Source: an uncultured Verrucomicrobia subdivision 3 bacterium
GTDB lineage: Bacteria > Verrucomicrobiota > Verrucomicrobiae > Limisphaerales > UBA11358
DNA length: 33,182 nucleotides
Assembly: GCA_903921455.1 (NCBI GenBank)
Contig: CAIXPZ010000238.1
Location: 1-33,182, forward strand
Reading direction: 5' to 3'
In this document: positions 25,372 to 33,182 of the stretch, one piece after another
Layout of the letters: every line of letters begins with the position of its first letter
Numbering within the stretch: position 1 is the stretch's first letter
Translations under genes and position numbers: made by a program
The notes under the pieces: generated by a model
What the model saw: only the letters and a program-made list of their open reading frames with translations
The model's database searches: none
What the model was told of the DNA's origin: nothing

Positions 25372-28300
25372 TCATTGTTTGAGCTGATAGAACAATGCGC
25401 TGTTGGTCACTGCGTAAGGCGGCAGGAACGGGTAGGTTGCCGTGGTGGTGTTGTTCGTTGACCACACCGCCGTCGGGCCAAGCACCGGCGAACTATACAG
25501 CACGCCGATCTGCGGCCAGGCCAGGCCCTTGCCCACACCCGCCGTGCCGAAGTTATAGCGCAGCTGCAGCGCCGTGGTATCCACCAGCGTGTCGCTGGTG
25601 GCCGCCGTGCCAATGATGCCGATTTCCGTGGCCGTCAGCGCGCGGTTGTAGATGCGATAGTCATCCATCTGGCCGCCATATTCCTGCCAGTAAGTGTCAT
25701 GTGAGCGGCCCAATTCGATCTGCTGCGTGGTCGGCCAGGACCAGGCGGCCGTGTTGGCCTGGCTGGTTTGCAGGGTGCCGTCGATGTAGACGGCTACGCT
25801 GCCGCTGGCCGTTTGATCATAGGTCACCGCCACATGATGCCAGTTGCCGTCAATGACATTGCCGCCCGAGGCGAAGCTGGGATTGCCGTTGTATTGCACA
25901 TCAATGCCGCCGGACGGCGTGCCGTCCAGCACGATCACCATGCCCGCGCTGGTGCGGCGGTCCACCAGCATCATCCCGGTGCCGGCCGGCGGCGTGGGCG
26001 TGAGCATCCAGAAGCAGATGGTGCCGGTTGCGGCGTTGAAGGCCGGGTTCGGCGGAATCGCAATCTGGGCGCCGCTGGCGAATTGCACCGCGCCGGTCCG
26101 GGTCAGGCTGGCTCCGTCGGTGCTGGTGGCCAGCCAGGTGGTTCCGAAATTTTGCCCGTCAACCGGTGACCCGACCGGCTTGGAATCCTCGATCCAGCCG
26201 CCGGAGACGATGTTTAATTTCAGCGGCCCCGTGCCCAGCACGCCGGTGGCCGCGTGTTCGCCGACGCGGGTGCCCGACAGCGCCGTGCCATAAACGGCCA
26301 CATTGCAAATTTGGCCGTTGAAGTATGAAGTTGAGCTGCGCACGTCCGCGCCAATATAAGTGGCGATCGTGGCATCCAACGGGGCGATGGCGGTGCCGGT
26401 GGCGCTGGCAACCAGGCTGCCGTCGACATAGAGATAGCCGTTCAGTCCGCTGCGCACGGCGGCGACATGATGCCATTTCCCATCATTTACCCGGCGCGCG
26501 CCAACCGGCGTGTTGAGGGTGTATTGCGTGTTGCCGCCCCCGAAGATGGTGAAATGGGCGGTGCCCGAACTATTGAGCCCCAGGATGTATTCGCCGTTGA
26601 AGCCGGTCGGCGATCGCTGCTGGATGATGGTGCTGCCGCCGGCGGCATTGGTCGTGTTGATCCACGCTTCAACTGTGAAGTCCGTCGTGCCGGACAGGGA
26701 AGGAGCGGTGCCGCAGTCAACATAGGCGCTCGTTCCGTCGAACTGATAGGCCTTTGTGCCGGCATCGAAACCGGCATAGGTCGGGGGCACCGGCCCCGTC
26801 GCGCCCAAGGTCAGGGTGCCGTTCTGGGTGCCGTTATGGCCGGCTGCATAATCATATGCGGTTCCAGCCGTGGTCTCATTGAGCGGCCACAAAGACATTG
26901 GTCCATCCTGAATGGCTGTCCCGGTTGCCAGGCTCGGCGTCACGACCTGCAGATAATCCGTCTGGCTGTAAGCGGGCGGAGCGTAGTTGTTCGTCACGGT
27001 GCAGGCATAGTTACCGGAGGAGCCGAGCGTGAGCGCGGTCAGCGTCAGCGTGGGGCTATCCGTGCCGACGGGAGTGACGCCATTCTTCAGCCAGGTATAG
27101 CGCAGGGTCGGGTCGCCGGTGACGGTGATGGTGATGGTGCGGCTGCCGCCGACATAGGCGTAATTGGTCGTGCCGGTGAGATCGGTGACGATGGTCGGCG
27201 GGACGGAACCGGTGATGACCTGAATGGTGCCATCCACGGCCGAATTATTCAACCAGGCCAGCCCGTTGCTCAAGGTGGGCAGGATAAGATTGGTGAACCC
27301 GCTGCTGCCGGCGACTGGGAACAGGGTGAAAGTGTCGCCCAAGGTCAAGGTGCCGCCCACGTTGGTCACGACCAGGGTTCCGCCCAGACTCGGGGCCGAG
27401 CTCCAGGAGTTCAGTTTGCTGCTATTAGGAGACCCCCCCTTGTTGATGGTCATTTTTAAGATGCCTGCCAGCGTCGCATTGCTCACCGTCTGGCTCGTGC
27501 CATACAAATCAATCGTGGCCCCGGCTCGGATATCAAGGAAAGCATTTGTGCCAATGCAATTATCAATGCCGCAAAGGGCGGAACCTGACCGGATGCTTAG
27601 TGCGCAATTAGTCGAAGTGGCGGCCCCATTCAGCCGCAGGGAGCCATTACCATATTTGACCAAACCGTAAACGCCATTGCCGGCGTTGACATTCAATGGG
27701 CCGTTGATGACAAGGTCGCCCGTGGTAGTGCTGGTGCCCGCGGCAACCGTCAAAGACATGCCGTAGCCATAATTGACCATTTGAATGTTGGCATCAATGA
27801 TCGATCCGGACGCGGGTACTGTGCAAGAGAGACCGGTACCATTGATGTCAAAAGTTCCCATTGAGGCCAGTCCCGTTCCATATTGTCGGATGGTGGTCGG
27901 TGCGCCTAAAAGCGTGGGCACATTTTGAACATTGTAGGTCGTGCCGCCCTTGATATAGAAACCGGTGATGGCAGCGGTGCCGTCGCCGTAGATTTTCACG
28001 GCGCTATTGGCATAGCCGCCGCCGGTGCTGTAACCAATTTTGTAAGTCGCGCCGTTGGTCACGACAAAAGGTGTGTTCGGGCCAGCGAGGATTTCTAAAG
28101 TGCCCGCGGTAACCACACCATTATTGTTGGTGCTGGTTAGACCTCCTGAAAGAGTAAGGTAGCCGGCACCTGCTTTGACGAAGGCGTTGACAACCGTAAC
28201 TGGAACGGTGATGGTGCCGTTGGTTGTGGCCGTGATGGTCGGGGAACCCGACAAAGTGAGTGTCTGGCCGGAAGTATTCGTGATGGTATAACCGCCGCTG

Positions 28301-29580
28301 CTAAAGGTGATGGAGTTGGCTGAAACATTGTCGCCAAGTGTCACCGTGTAAGTCCCCGTTCCGCCCGCGCCGAAGATGGCCGAGTCATTCGGGTAGAACA
28401 CGTCATTCGCCGAACCCGTCCACCAATTAGTCCCGGCTACGCTCCACGTGCCGGAGCCATCCTGGGCTCCGGCGGTTGCTGTGTTCGTATCCCACGTCGA
28501 AGTCACCGCCGCATGCACCGCGACCGTAAGCACGGAGCCGGTGGCGGTGATGGACGGAAAACTGCTGCTGGTGACCAGCACCTGATAAGAACCGGAGTCG
28601 GTGGTGGTCGCCGAACTGTTCGTGTAATTGGGCAAGGTGGCGTTAGCGCCCGTCAGATTAGTCCCGGCGTGTTGCCATTGATAGCTCAGCGTGCCGATGC
28701 CGATCGCCGCCGAGGTCAAAACGAACGTCGCCCCGGGCGTCGTCACCGTCGAGGCGGGGGCAGTTTGCGTTACTACCGGTTGGTCGGTGATGATGAAGCC
28801 GGCCAAAGGAGACTGTAGGCCTGTCCCATCGTTCCGGGAGTTAAGGTAAATCGTGTCGGCAGTGAACACCGCGCTGGGGTCGCTGATGCCCACTGTGGAA
28901 TATGGCCATTGAGCTGCCAGGCCGTTTTGCACGATCTTAATTTGATAAGCCGCAGTGTAGGTGGTGGTGCCATCGGTGAAGTCCACGCTGGGTAAATTTG
29001 TCTGGGCAGAATACCCCCCGTGGGCAGCCATGGACTGAATCACATATCCACTCGGAAATTTCGCCGCCAGCCCTGTGACGGAAACCGAGAAAGGATTGCC
29101 ATCGTCGCCGAGAATATTTCCCCAATACAATTCGTTTTCTCCTGGCGTCGTCCACACCCCCGGCGCATAGCTTGGAAAGGTTATCCCGGATGCGAACGGG
29201 CAACCCACACCCGACGCATGCGCTCCTTTAGGCGCATTCACATTGCATGACAAACCCCCGGCAAAGGTGGTGGCACCGGCGAAAGTGCATACTTGATTTA
29301 TTGGATCAGCATTGTATTGGCTGCCCATCGGATCTGTGTTGAACCAGCTTGCTGAGCCCACGCCAAAGGCTTTGGCGGTGACGGGCAGGCCGGTGGCGTT
29401 GTAGGCCGAGTAGCCATTGCAAGATCCAATGGTCTGCGGAGTGTTTCCGGAATCGTAATACCATTGCTGGAAGTTCAAGCCGACGGTGGTTCCGGCTTGC
29501 GCCGCGCCCAGCATGAGCGCACACGCTGGCACCGCCAGCAGGGTTTGTTTGAGTCGTTGGGTGAATAGGGAGCGTTTCAT
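25372..29580 (-). CDS. Large exported protein with Ig-like, PATR beta-strand and two LamG domains
   Basis: 1402 residues. A Sec signal (about 1-29, cleavage near AAQA/GT) is followed by an unrecognised Cys-containing region (30-260), an Ig-like domain (about 266-355, LSYQWQHAGTNL), a beta-helix region with autotransporter-associated repeats (about 360-770, WDTNTATAGAQDGSGTWSVA, GAGYLTLSGGL), a second Ig-like domain (about 793-882, RYTWLKNGVTPVGT) and two LamG/concanavalin domains (about 893-1110 and 1150-1320, each with GKWHHVAAV or GNWHHVAVT). The tail ends in ALFYQLKQ, like the aromatic-rich C termini of many Verrucomicrobia surface proteins. No autotransporter barrel is present. Probably a cell-surface or secreted adhesin or carbohydrate-binding protein. 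It is followed by its own terminator. Confidence 0.88.
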   Translation of the reverse strand: MKRSLFTQRLKQTLLAVPACALMLGAAQAGTTVGLNFQQWYYDSGNTPQTIGSCNGYSAYNATGLPVTAKAFGVGSASWFNTDPMGSQYNADPINQVCTFAGATTFAGGLSCNVNAPKGAHASGVGCPFASGITFPSYAPGVWTTPGENELYWGNILGDDGNPFSVSVTGLAAKFPSGYVIQSMAAHGGYSAQTNLPSVDFTDGTTTYTAAYQIKIVQNGLAAQWPYSTVGISDPSAVFTADTIYLNSRNDGTGLQSPLAGFIITDQPVVTQTAPASTVTTPGATFVLTSAAIGIGTLSYQWQHAGTNLTGANATLPNYTNSSATTTDSGSYQVLVTSSSFPSITATGSVLTVAVHAAVTSTWDTNTATAGAQDGSGTWSVAGTNWWTGSANDVFYPNDSAIFGAGGTGTYTVTLGDNVSANSITFSSGGYTITNTSGQTLTLSGSPTITATTNGTITVPVTVVNAFVKAGAGYLTLSGGLTSTNNNGVVTAGTLEILAGPNTPFVVTNGATYKIGYSTGGGYANSAVKIYGDGTAAITGFYIKGGTTYNVQNVPTLLGAPTTIRQYGTGLASMGTFDINGTGLSCTVPASGSIIDANIQMVNYGYGMSLTVAAGTSTTTGDLVINGPLNVNAGNGVYGLVKYGNGSLRLNGAATSTNCALSIRSGSALCGIDNCIGTNAFLDIRAGATIDLYGTSQTVSNATLAGILKMTINKGGSPNSSKLNSWSSAPSLGGTLVVTNVGGTLTLGDTFTLFPVAGSSGFTNLILPTLSNGLAWLNNSAVDGTIQVITGSVPPTIVTDLTGTTNYAYVGGSRTITITVTGDPTLRYTWLKNGVTPVGTDSPTLTLTALTLGSSGNYACTVTNNYAPPAYSQTDYLQVVTPSLATGTAIQDGPMSLWPLNETTAGTAYDYAAGHNGTQNGTLTLGATGPVPPTYAGFDAGTKAYQFDGTSAYVDCGTAPSLSGTTDFTVEAWINTTNAAGGSTIIQQRSPTGFNGEYILGLNSSGTAHFTIFGGGNTQYTLNTPVGARRVNDGKWHHVAAVRSGLNGYLYVDGSLVASATGTAIAPLDATIATYIGADVRSSTSYFNGQICNVAVYGTALSGTRVGEHAATGVLGTGPLKLNIVSGGWIEDSKPVGSPVDGQNFGTTWLATSTDGASLTRTGAVQFASGAQIAIPPNPAFNAATGTICFWMLTPTPPAGTGMMLVDRRTSAGMVIVLDGTPSGGIDVQYNGNPSFASGGNVIDGNWHHVAVTYDQTASGSVAVYIDGTLQTSQANTAAWSWPTTQQIELGRSHDTYWQEYGGQMDDYRIYNRALTATEIGIIGTAATSDTLVDTTALQLRYNFGTAGVGKGLAWPQIGVLYSSPVLGPTAVWSTNNTTTATYPFLPPYAVTNSALFYQLKQ

Positions 29581-29693
29581 GGGTATTTGGGGATAGAACA
29601 GTCTGGCTTGTTTGTTGTTCGGTCGGAATTAACTAATGCAAACTACATGTGTTACTCATTTCTCACTACGGCAATCTAGCACCTCCGGGAAAA

Positions 29694-29737
29694 GTGGCTA
29701 TGCCACATAATATAAATCTTTATACATATTATTAAGC
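29694..29737 (-). promoter_or_regulatory. Possible control region between the regulator and LamG genes
   Basis: GTGGC/GCCAC (29694-29698, 29702-29706) is a small dyad. It adjoins a very AT-rich block (29707-29737) that contains TATAAA- and TATTAT-like hexamers on the minus strand, about 130-155 bases upstream of the LamG start. The dyad with its following TTTT on the minus strand could instead be a weak terminator of the regulator gene. Both readings are tentative. Confidence 0.3.
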
Positions 29738-29783
29738 TGGGGGTGAGGCCTGGGAATGGTCGGCGGCGGGGCCAAGCCGGGCG

Positions 29784-30992
29784 TCAGGCGCGGTTGTCAT
29801 TCAAGTGCTGCTGGCGATAGTCGCTCGGCGTCACGCCCGTCTCCGCCCGGAAGCGGCGCGCAAAGTCGCTGCTGCCGCTGAAGCCGCAATGGTCGGCGAT
29901 CAGGGTCATGGATAGCTCGGTCCGCGCGAGCAGGCTCTGCGCTTCCTCCAGCTGGCGCTGCAGGATGGCCGCGCCCGGGGTCTTGCCGGTGGCGGCAAAA
30001 AAGTGCTTGTGAAAGGTCACCACCGAGACGTTCTGGGTTTTAATCACCAGTTGTTTGACGCTGAGCCCGTGACAGGCTTGCTGGTCGATGTGGTCCAGCG
30101 CGGCTGCGATGTCGCAGATCTCCGCCCGCAGCCGCCCGGAGGATTCCCGCACATGCAGGTCAATGGCCCCGATCCGCACGATGTCCGCGGGCGCGGGCGC
30201 GCCCTGCAGCATGGGCTCCAGCACATGCATGGCCTCGAAGCCGATTTGGGTGCCGTTGCAGAGGGCGCTCGTCAGTGTGGGGGTGCAGCCCAGGCAGACA
30301 TCCGCATCGTCGGAGCCCACCACGCGTATGTCTTTGGGCACATCCAGGCCGAGCGCCTGGCAGACCCGGATGAGATAGCCGCCGCCGCCCGCCTGCGGAC
30401 AGAACACGCCGGAAGGCTTTGGCAGTTGCCGCAGCCAGTCGGCCAGCCGCTGGGGAATGGGCGCAATGTCGGTCTCCGCATCGTCCAGCACCGCGGGGGG
30501 AACTTCGTGGAAAAAGGTGCTTTGTTTCGGCTTGGCGGGCTGGGCCACGCGATTGAACACGTTGATTAAATTGACCTGCATGTTCGGCACATTTTCCAGC
30601 AGGAGCATGGCGAGGGAGCGCAATCCCTGATGTTGCAGATGGTTCACCACCAACTTGGCTTGCACCGCGAAATCGCCCGTCACCACCGCCACACCCGGCA
30701 TCGGGCGCGTGGCGCACATGCTGACGATGGGCCGCGGCCGCGCCAGCAGCCGCCGTAGATGATCCAGCTCGCGTTGTTCCAGGAAGCAGAGCAGCCCGTC
30801 GGGATTCCATTTTTGCAGCGCGCTCAGGCTCGTCGCCGCCTCCGGGGCAGTCGCGAAATCACGTGTCAGGTGAAACTCCCGCAGCACCATGCGCGGATGG
30901 GTGTCCGCGTAGGACAATGCCCCCCGGGTCAGCCGATGCATGTCCGCCGTCCACAGGGTGGATACAATCCCGATTTTGCGCGGTGGCAACAT
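29784..30992 (-). CDS. XylR-type AraC-family regulator with LacI-like sensor domain
   Basis: 402 residues. Residues 1 to about 285 are a periplasmic-binding-protein-like sensor without a LacI DNA-binding head: KIGIVSTLWTADMHRLTRG, WNPDGLLCFLEQRE, then DIRVVGSDDADVCLGCTPTL and GFEAMHVLEPMLQG. Residues about 290-395 are an AraC double helix-turn-helix; the second is clear in MTLIADHCGFSGSSDFARRF and ETGVTPSDYRQQ. This is the XylR (xylose regulator) arrangement, common in Verrucomicrobia and Planctomycetes, which senses a sugar. The LamG gene lies 203 bases downstream on the same strand and is a plausible target; the sugar cluster further on is another. No operator could be assigned with confidence. 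Confidence 0.92.
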   Translation of the reverse strand: MLPPRKIGIVSTLWTADMHRLTRGALSYADTHPRMVLREFHLTRDFATAPEAATSLSALQKWNPDGLLCFLEQRELDHLRRLLARPRPIVSMCATRPMPGVAVVTGDFAVQAKLVVNHLQHQGLRSLAMLLLENVPNMQVNLINVFNRVAQPAKPKQSTFFHEVPPAVLDDAETDIAPIPQRLADWLRQLPKPSGVFCPQAGGGGYLIRVCQALGLDVPKDIRVVGSDDADVCLGCTPTLTSALCNGTQIGFEAMHVLEPMLQGAPAPADIVRIGAIDLHVRESSGRLRAEICDIAAALDHIDQQACHGLSVKQLVIKTQNVSVVTFHKHFFAATGKTPGAAILQRQLEEAQSLLARTELSMTLIADHCGFSGSSDFARRFRAETGVTPSDYRQQHLNDNRA

Positions 30993-31162
30993 GTGCCCTC
31001 ACCTTAACAATTTGTATAACAACTTCAAGCCCAAGTCGTCGCCGGCTGACGGCGTCAACGCACTCAGTGACAACGGCTTTTCGCCGCACTATCAGGGCAG
31101 GAGTTTGAAACCGGCGCTGCTGGCCACGGCCATGATCGGCCGCTGCGCGGCCGGTACCTGCG
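30993..31162. other. Upstream region of the regulator, no gene seen
   Basis: No convincing ORF. It contains the promoter region of the minus-strand regulator by position, but I could not identify -35/-10 boxes with confidence. The right part is GC-rich and runs into the dispersed repeat. Confidence 0.5.
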
Positions 31163-31304
31163 CCGCGCGATAGCATTTTGGAGTGCGCAGGCATGACTGC
31201 GCTTTGGAACGGGGAGACATGTCTCCCCGTTGGAAAGCGGTGACCTGTCACCGCTTTTCCCGTTGGCCGACTCAACTGTGCCAATGTTAACCAAAACTGC
31301 TATA
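31163..31304. repeat. Dispersed repeat, copy 2
   Basis: It shares both ends with copy 1 at 20197-20286 (22/25 and 52/54 identical positions, same orientation), but the core is longer. The core holds a perfect 24-base palindrome (31208-31231) and an 11-bp hairpin (31234-31244 with 31247-31257). The outer ends are also nearly complementary: ATAGCATTTTGG (31170-31181) against CCAAAACTGCTAT (31291-31303), one unpaired base. The whole element could thus fold as one long branched hairpin. There is no coding frame. Confidence 0.8.
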
Positions 31305-31739
31305 TCGTCACGCTGCGGCCTCCCGTTCGTCTCTGTCTCTGCTGCTTTCGCGTATTTCGCGATGTTTCGCGGTTGATTCCCGTTGCGCTCAAATCCGTGC
31401 TCCCATGCTTCCGGTCTCAGGCCGAAATAATTTCACTGGACAATGGTGTATCAATAATTTACTATACATCTAGTTCTTTTGCCAACCGGTGGGTCGCCGG
31501 TGGGTCAAGTCGCGCTGCGACTGGACCTGACCGCGTAGCGGTCACTGGCTGGCTGGTTGATTTTTCGGTTGGTAGACGATTCCGTCGCCTGCTGGTGCGC
31601 TCAGCGACGGGTGGGGATTTCCGTGCAATGTGCGTGACCGTTCTTTGACATCGGGATTTTGTGGCGACACCGTTTTGGGTTGCCCGGAGAAGTTGGTCCG
31701 GCTTAGCCCGGCAATCTGAGAACCCAAAAATTCATCTCG

Positions 31740-31789
31740 GGTCACCTTTGGTAATCTTTGGTAATCTTTGGTAATCTCTGGTCACTTCC
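31740..31789. repeat. Five tandem 10-base units
   Basis: Units read GGTCACCTTT, GGTAATCTTT, GGTAATCTTT, GGTAATCTCT and GGTCACTTCC. The central three are nearly identical and the outer two share GGTCAC. The period of one helical turn would place bound protein on one face, as in iterons or multi-site operators; it could equally be simple replication slippage. Confidence 0.85.
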
Positions 31790-31867
31790 ACCCGCTGTTG
31801 ACCAGCGCCGAATCCCTCGGTTTGTCCCTGATTCCTTTGGAAATTTTACCCCCTAAAAATAAAAAGT

Positions 31868-31952
31868 GGTAAAGAAACGGTAAAGTTTTAGATGCTCTAT
31901 CAACCACTTACGTAAGTTGCCTCGGGTGCTGGTAAAGAAATGGTAAAGTTTT
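31868..31952. repeat. Direct repeat of 22 bases
   Basis: 31868-31889 and 31931-31952 are identical except for one base (C/T). Each contains GGTAAAG twice, 11 bases apart, so there are four GGTAAAG sites with a repeat distance of 63 bases. Confidence 0.9.
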
Positions 31953-32247
31953 TTTAGCGTTAACGGTTCCATCTTTTTGAATTGGCTTTTCTGGCGCGCC
32001 GCCGGAATAACTGATGCCAAACAGGGCCCCAAAGTGCCACGGTTCCGTCCGAACGAACTGGAATCCTGTTTCGTCCACTTTTAATTTGTAATGAGGGCGA
32101 TAGAATGGATCGAATAGATGCAGTATAGATTTTCCAGTTTGACTAATAGACGACTAAGTAGGCCGATTATAAAGAAAGGACCGATTTTTTTTACGGCCTT
32201 TTTTATACCAGAAGCGTACCAGTTTTGGATGCTCTATCAAGTACTTA
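31884..32247. repeat. Direct repeat pair of 27 bases
   Basis: 31884-31910 and 32221-32247 match at 24 of 27 positions around the common core GATGCTCTATCAA, followed by a shared CTTA. The copies enclose about 310 bases. This could mark an old insertion or recombination site, but no recombinase lies between them. Confidence 0.8.
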
Positions 32248-32613
32248 TAAAAGTGTCTTATATATAGACATTCACTTTAGTCGTATATCAAGAGTGGTCT
32301 TTTCCAGTGTCTTTTTCTGGTGCGCGAGCCTTGTCGAGCTTTGATCTACCACCATTCTTTCCAGTTGGGGGTGAGCGCAGTCGGCCAGTTGAAAAAGTCC
32401 AGGTGCCCGCGATCCGTCAGGACTGGCTGCCCATCGCTGCCGCTCTGTTGTAAATCTCTAATAATTTTGGCGTTGGCGTTCCCATTTCCAGTTTTTTCTG
32501 AACGCCAGTCCGGGCTGCCTCGGTCTCCGGCAGGGAGCATGTTCATGCTCTTGTTTTTCTTTAGGTGCGGGCTATTCTTTTTGCTCACCTTGAAGTATAA
32601 TTATCTGTATCCC

Positions 32614-33075
32614 ATGAACCAACTCGAACCTCTGGTGACGAATATGCACCCCATGAAAAACCCTGTCGCCGGCCGTTGGCCGGTCTGTTTCCTCGCCGCA
32701 ATCTTCCTGGCCGTGTTGAATCTGCACGCCAGCAGTTATAGCTGGAGCGGGAATACCAGCCCGAATTGGGCCAATACCAACAACTGGTCGCCGCTGAACA
32801 CGGTGGGGCCGCTGCCCAATGACCAGCTTTTCTTCGGCTTTGCCGGCTCGTCCGGCACGACGTTGAGCAACGATTTCACGGCGGGGACGATTTTTAACGG
32901 CCTCAGTTTTCAGAGCAGTGGCAGCGCGTTCACCTTCGCGGGCAATGCCATCGGACTGAACGGCGGCATCACCAACAGTGGCACCAGCGCCCAGGTCATC
33001 AGCAACAACCTGACATTGAAAGCCACGGAATCCCTTAATGCCTGTCCTAGCTACCAGATCGTGAGACTGATTTAA
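32614..33075 (+). pseudogene. Interrupted PATR (autotransporter-associated beta-strand) surface protein
   Basis: The frame opens at ATG 32614 (alternatives 32644 and 32653; the last gives MKNPVAGRWPVCFLAAIFLA as a normal signal peptide). After the signal comes a typical PATR start: YSWSGNTSPNWANTNNWSP, PNDQLFFGFAGSSGTTLSND, FNGLSFQSSGSAFTFAG and ITNSGTSAQVISNNLTL. Such proteins usually run to many hundreds of residues. Here the pattern stops after ATESLN (about 33037) and the frame ends 12 codons later at TAA 33073-33075, in sequence of different character. The gene is therefore probably cut by the insertion that follows. It is a smaller relative of the LamG/PATR protein at 25372. Confidence 0.7.
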
Positions 33076-33086
33076 CGAGTTAATTG

Positions 33087-33117
33087 GTTGACACTCCAAT
33101 GATAGAGGAGTGTTAAC
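33087..33117 (+). promoter_or_regulatory. Hairpin covering the ribosome binding site of the terminal gene
   Basis: GTTGACACTCC (33087-33097) pairs with GGAGTGTTAAC (33107-33117), 11 bp with one G-U, around a 9-base loop. The 3' arm contains most of the Shine-Dalgarno sequence AGAGGAG (33104-33110) and ends one base before ATG 33118. A TTGACA hexamer lies in the 5' arm, but no -10 box at a usable place follows it. Confidence 0.6.
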
Positions 33118-33182
33118 ATGAATGAACAAACGATAGTAGAGAAGAAGAGGAACAGCCCCCCGAGGGGGGCTGGCGGCGCGAA
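33118..33182 (+). CDS. Start of a partial gene, possibly a transposase
   Basis: ATG 33118 with Shine-Dalgarno AGAGGAG at 33104-33110, seven bases upstream. 21 codons are visible (MNEQTIVEKKRNSPPRGAGG and on) and the frame is open to the window end. The N terminus is charged and gives no family. The coding part itself contains an 8-bp hairpin AGCCCCCC/GGGGGGCT (33154-33161, 33164-33171). Its position inside the apparent insertion suggests a mobile-element gene, but this is inference. Confidence 0.45.
   Translation, partial: MNEQTIVEKKRNSPPRGAGGA

Larger units (their letters stand above)
31305..32613. other. 1.3-kb AT-rich, repeat-rich stretch without a convincing gene
   Basis: Frames here are short and unlike proteins. 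Visible structure: two adjacent hairpins AGTCGC/GCGACT (31508-31513, 31517-31522) and GACCGC/GCGGTC (31529-31534, 31538-31543); CCGTCGC/GCGACGG (31582-31588, 31604-31610); a tandem 10-mer array at 31740-31789; and direct repeats at 31868-31952 and 31884-32247, listed separately. The last part has TATAAT at 32596-32601, 12 bases before the PATR gene, without a good -35 box. The low GC content contrasts with flanking genes. Confidence 0.6.
33040..33182 (+). mobile_element. Probable left end of a mobile element (runs off the window)
   Basis: From about 33040 the sequence no longer continues the PATR repeat pattern, and about 75 bases later a new gene begins with a much better ribosome binding site than any native gene here. 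Disruption of a surface-protein gene and the compact leader suggest an insertion sequence. Terminal inverted repeats and target duplication cannot be checked because the other end is outside. The junction is approximate, and the family is not recognised. Confidence 0.45.

Noticed and set aside
31373..31648. A 91-codon plus-strand frame in the gene-poor region
   Set aside because: It runs through three hairpins, has no ribosome binding site and no protein-like pattern.
31542..31745. A 67-codon minus-strand frame starting GTG beside the 10-base tandem repeats
   Set aside because: A weak AGGTGA ribosome site exists, but the product is short, polar and without a fold pattern, and it covers hairpin DNA.
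32346..32588. An 80-codon minus-strand frame ending in an aromatic-rich segment
   Set aside because: The segment looks somewhat protein-like (KIIRDLQQSGSDGQPVLTDR) and could be a gene remnant, but there is no start signal or recognised family, so it is not listed as a gene.
33088..33116. TTGACA with TGTTAA 17 bases later as a promoter
   Set aside because: The implied transcription start would lie inside the coding region after ATG 33118; the hexamer is better explained as an arm of the hairpin.
1..33182. tRNA, rRNA or CRISPR arrays
   Set aside because: I looked for cloverleaf-like segments, rRNA-like conserved stretches and regularly spaced repeats with unique spacers and saw none. A covariance search was not possible here.

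Overview
The window looks like a chromosomal piece of a GC-rich Verrucomicrobiota bacterium, probably of the Pedosphaera/Limisphaerales type. This is inferred from gene content, not from a database search. The pointers are a pseudopilin with a C-terminal H-X9-DG motif, a large LamG protein with autotransporter-associated beta-strand (PATR) repeats, a LacI-like/AraC fusion regulator, twin-arginine Gfo/Idh/MocA and TIM-barrel proteins, DUF1080 proteins, and dispersed hairpin repeats between genes. Most starts lack a clear Shine-Dalgarno sequence.

Layout. 1-745: a pair of short direct repeats abutting a 5'-truncated gene with two secretin-N0/STN-like domains. 845-10441: housekeeping and accessory genes: single-chain pyruvate carboxylase, a convergent MFS transporter, a small basic protein, a DUF393-DUF2585 fusion followed by a VIT1/CCC1-like transporter, a HEAT-repeat protein ending in two roadblock/LC7-like domains, and a small convergent unknown gene. 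10684-14913: an output-less response regulator, ilvD translationally coupled to a cysteine-less TlpA-like lipid- or periplasm-directed protein, and a pseudopilin. 14971-17094: an S10 operon start (rpsJ, rplC, rplD, rplW) closed by a strong terminator directly after rplW, so the usual rplB-rpsS-rplV continuation is absent.

17236-25196: sugar-derivative metabolism. A two-domain DUF1080 lipoprotein and a Tat-exported oxidoreductase lie on the plus strand. A minus-strand operon reads TIM-barrel isomerase, Gfo/Idh/MocA dehydrogenase, NHS-type MFS transporter, Tat-exported TIM-barrel protein. Together these fit uptake and processing of a carbohydrate through keto-sugar intermediates, in the periplasm and cytoplasm; the substrate cannot be read from the sequence. 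Between the two blocks sit two structured repeats and a lipoprotein made only of secretin N0-N1-like domains.

25372-30992: a 1402-residue exported LamG/Ig/PATR protein with its own terminator, preceded by a XylR-type AraC regulator. 30993-32613: about 1.6 kb without a convincing gene but rich in hairpins, a second copy of the dispersed repeat, 10-bp tandem repeats and longer direct repeats. 32614-33182: a second PATR protein whose frame breaks after about 140 residues, apparently at the left end of a mobile element whose first gene has a strong ribosome binding site inside a hairpin. The most unusual items are the dispersed repeat family with conserved ends and variable hairpin cores, the HEAT-roadblock and DUF393-DUF2585 architectures, the secretin-N-domain-only proteins and the interrupted S10 operon.
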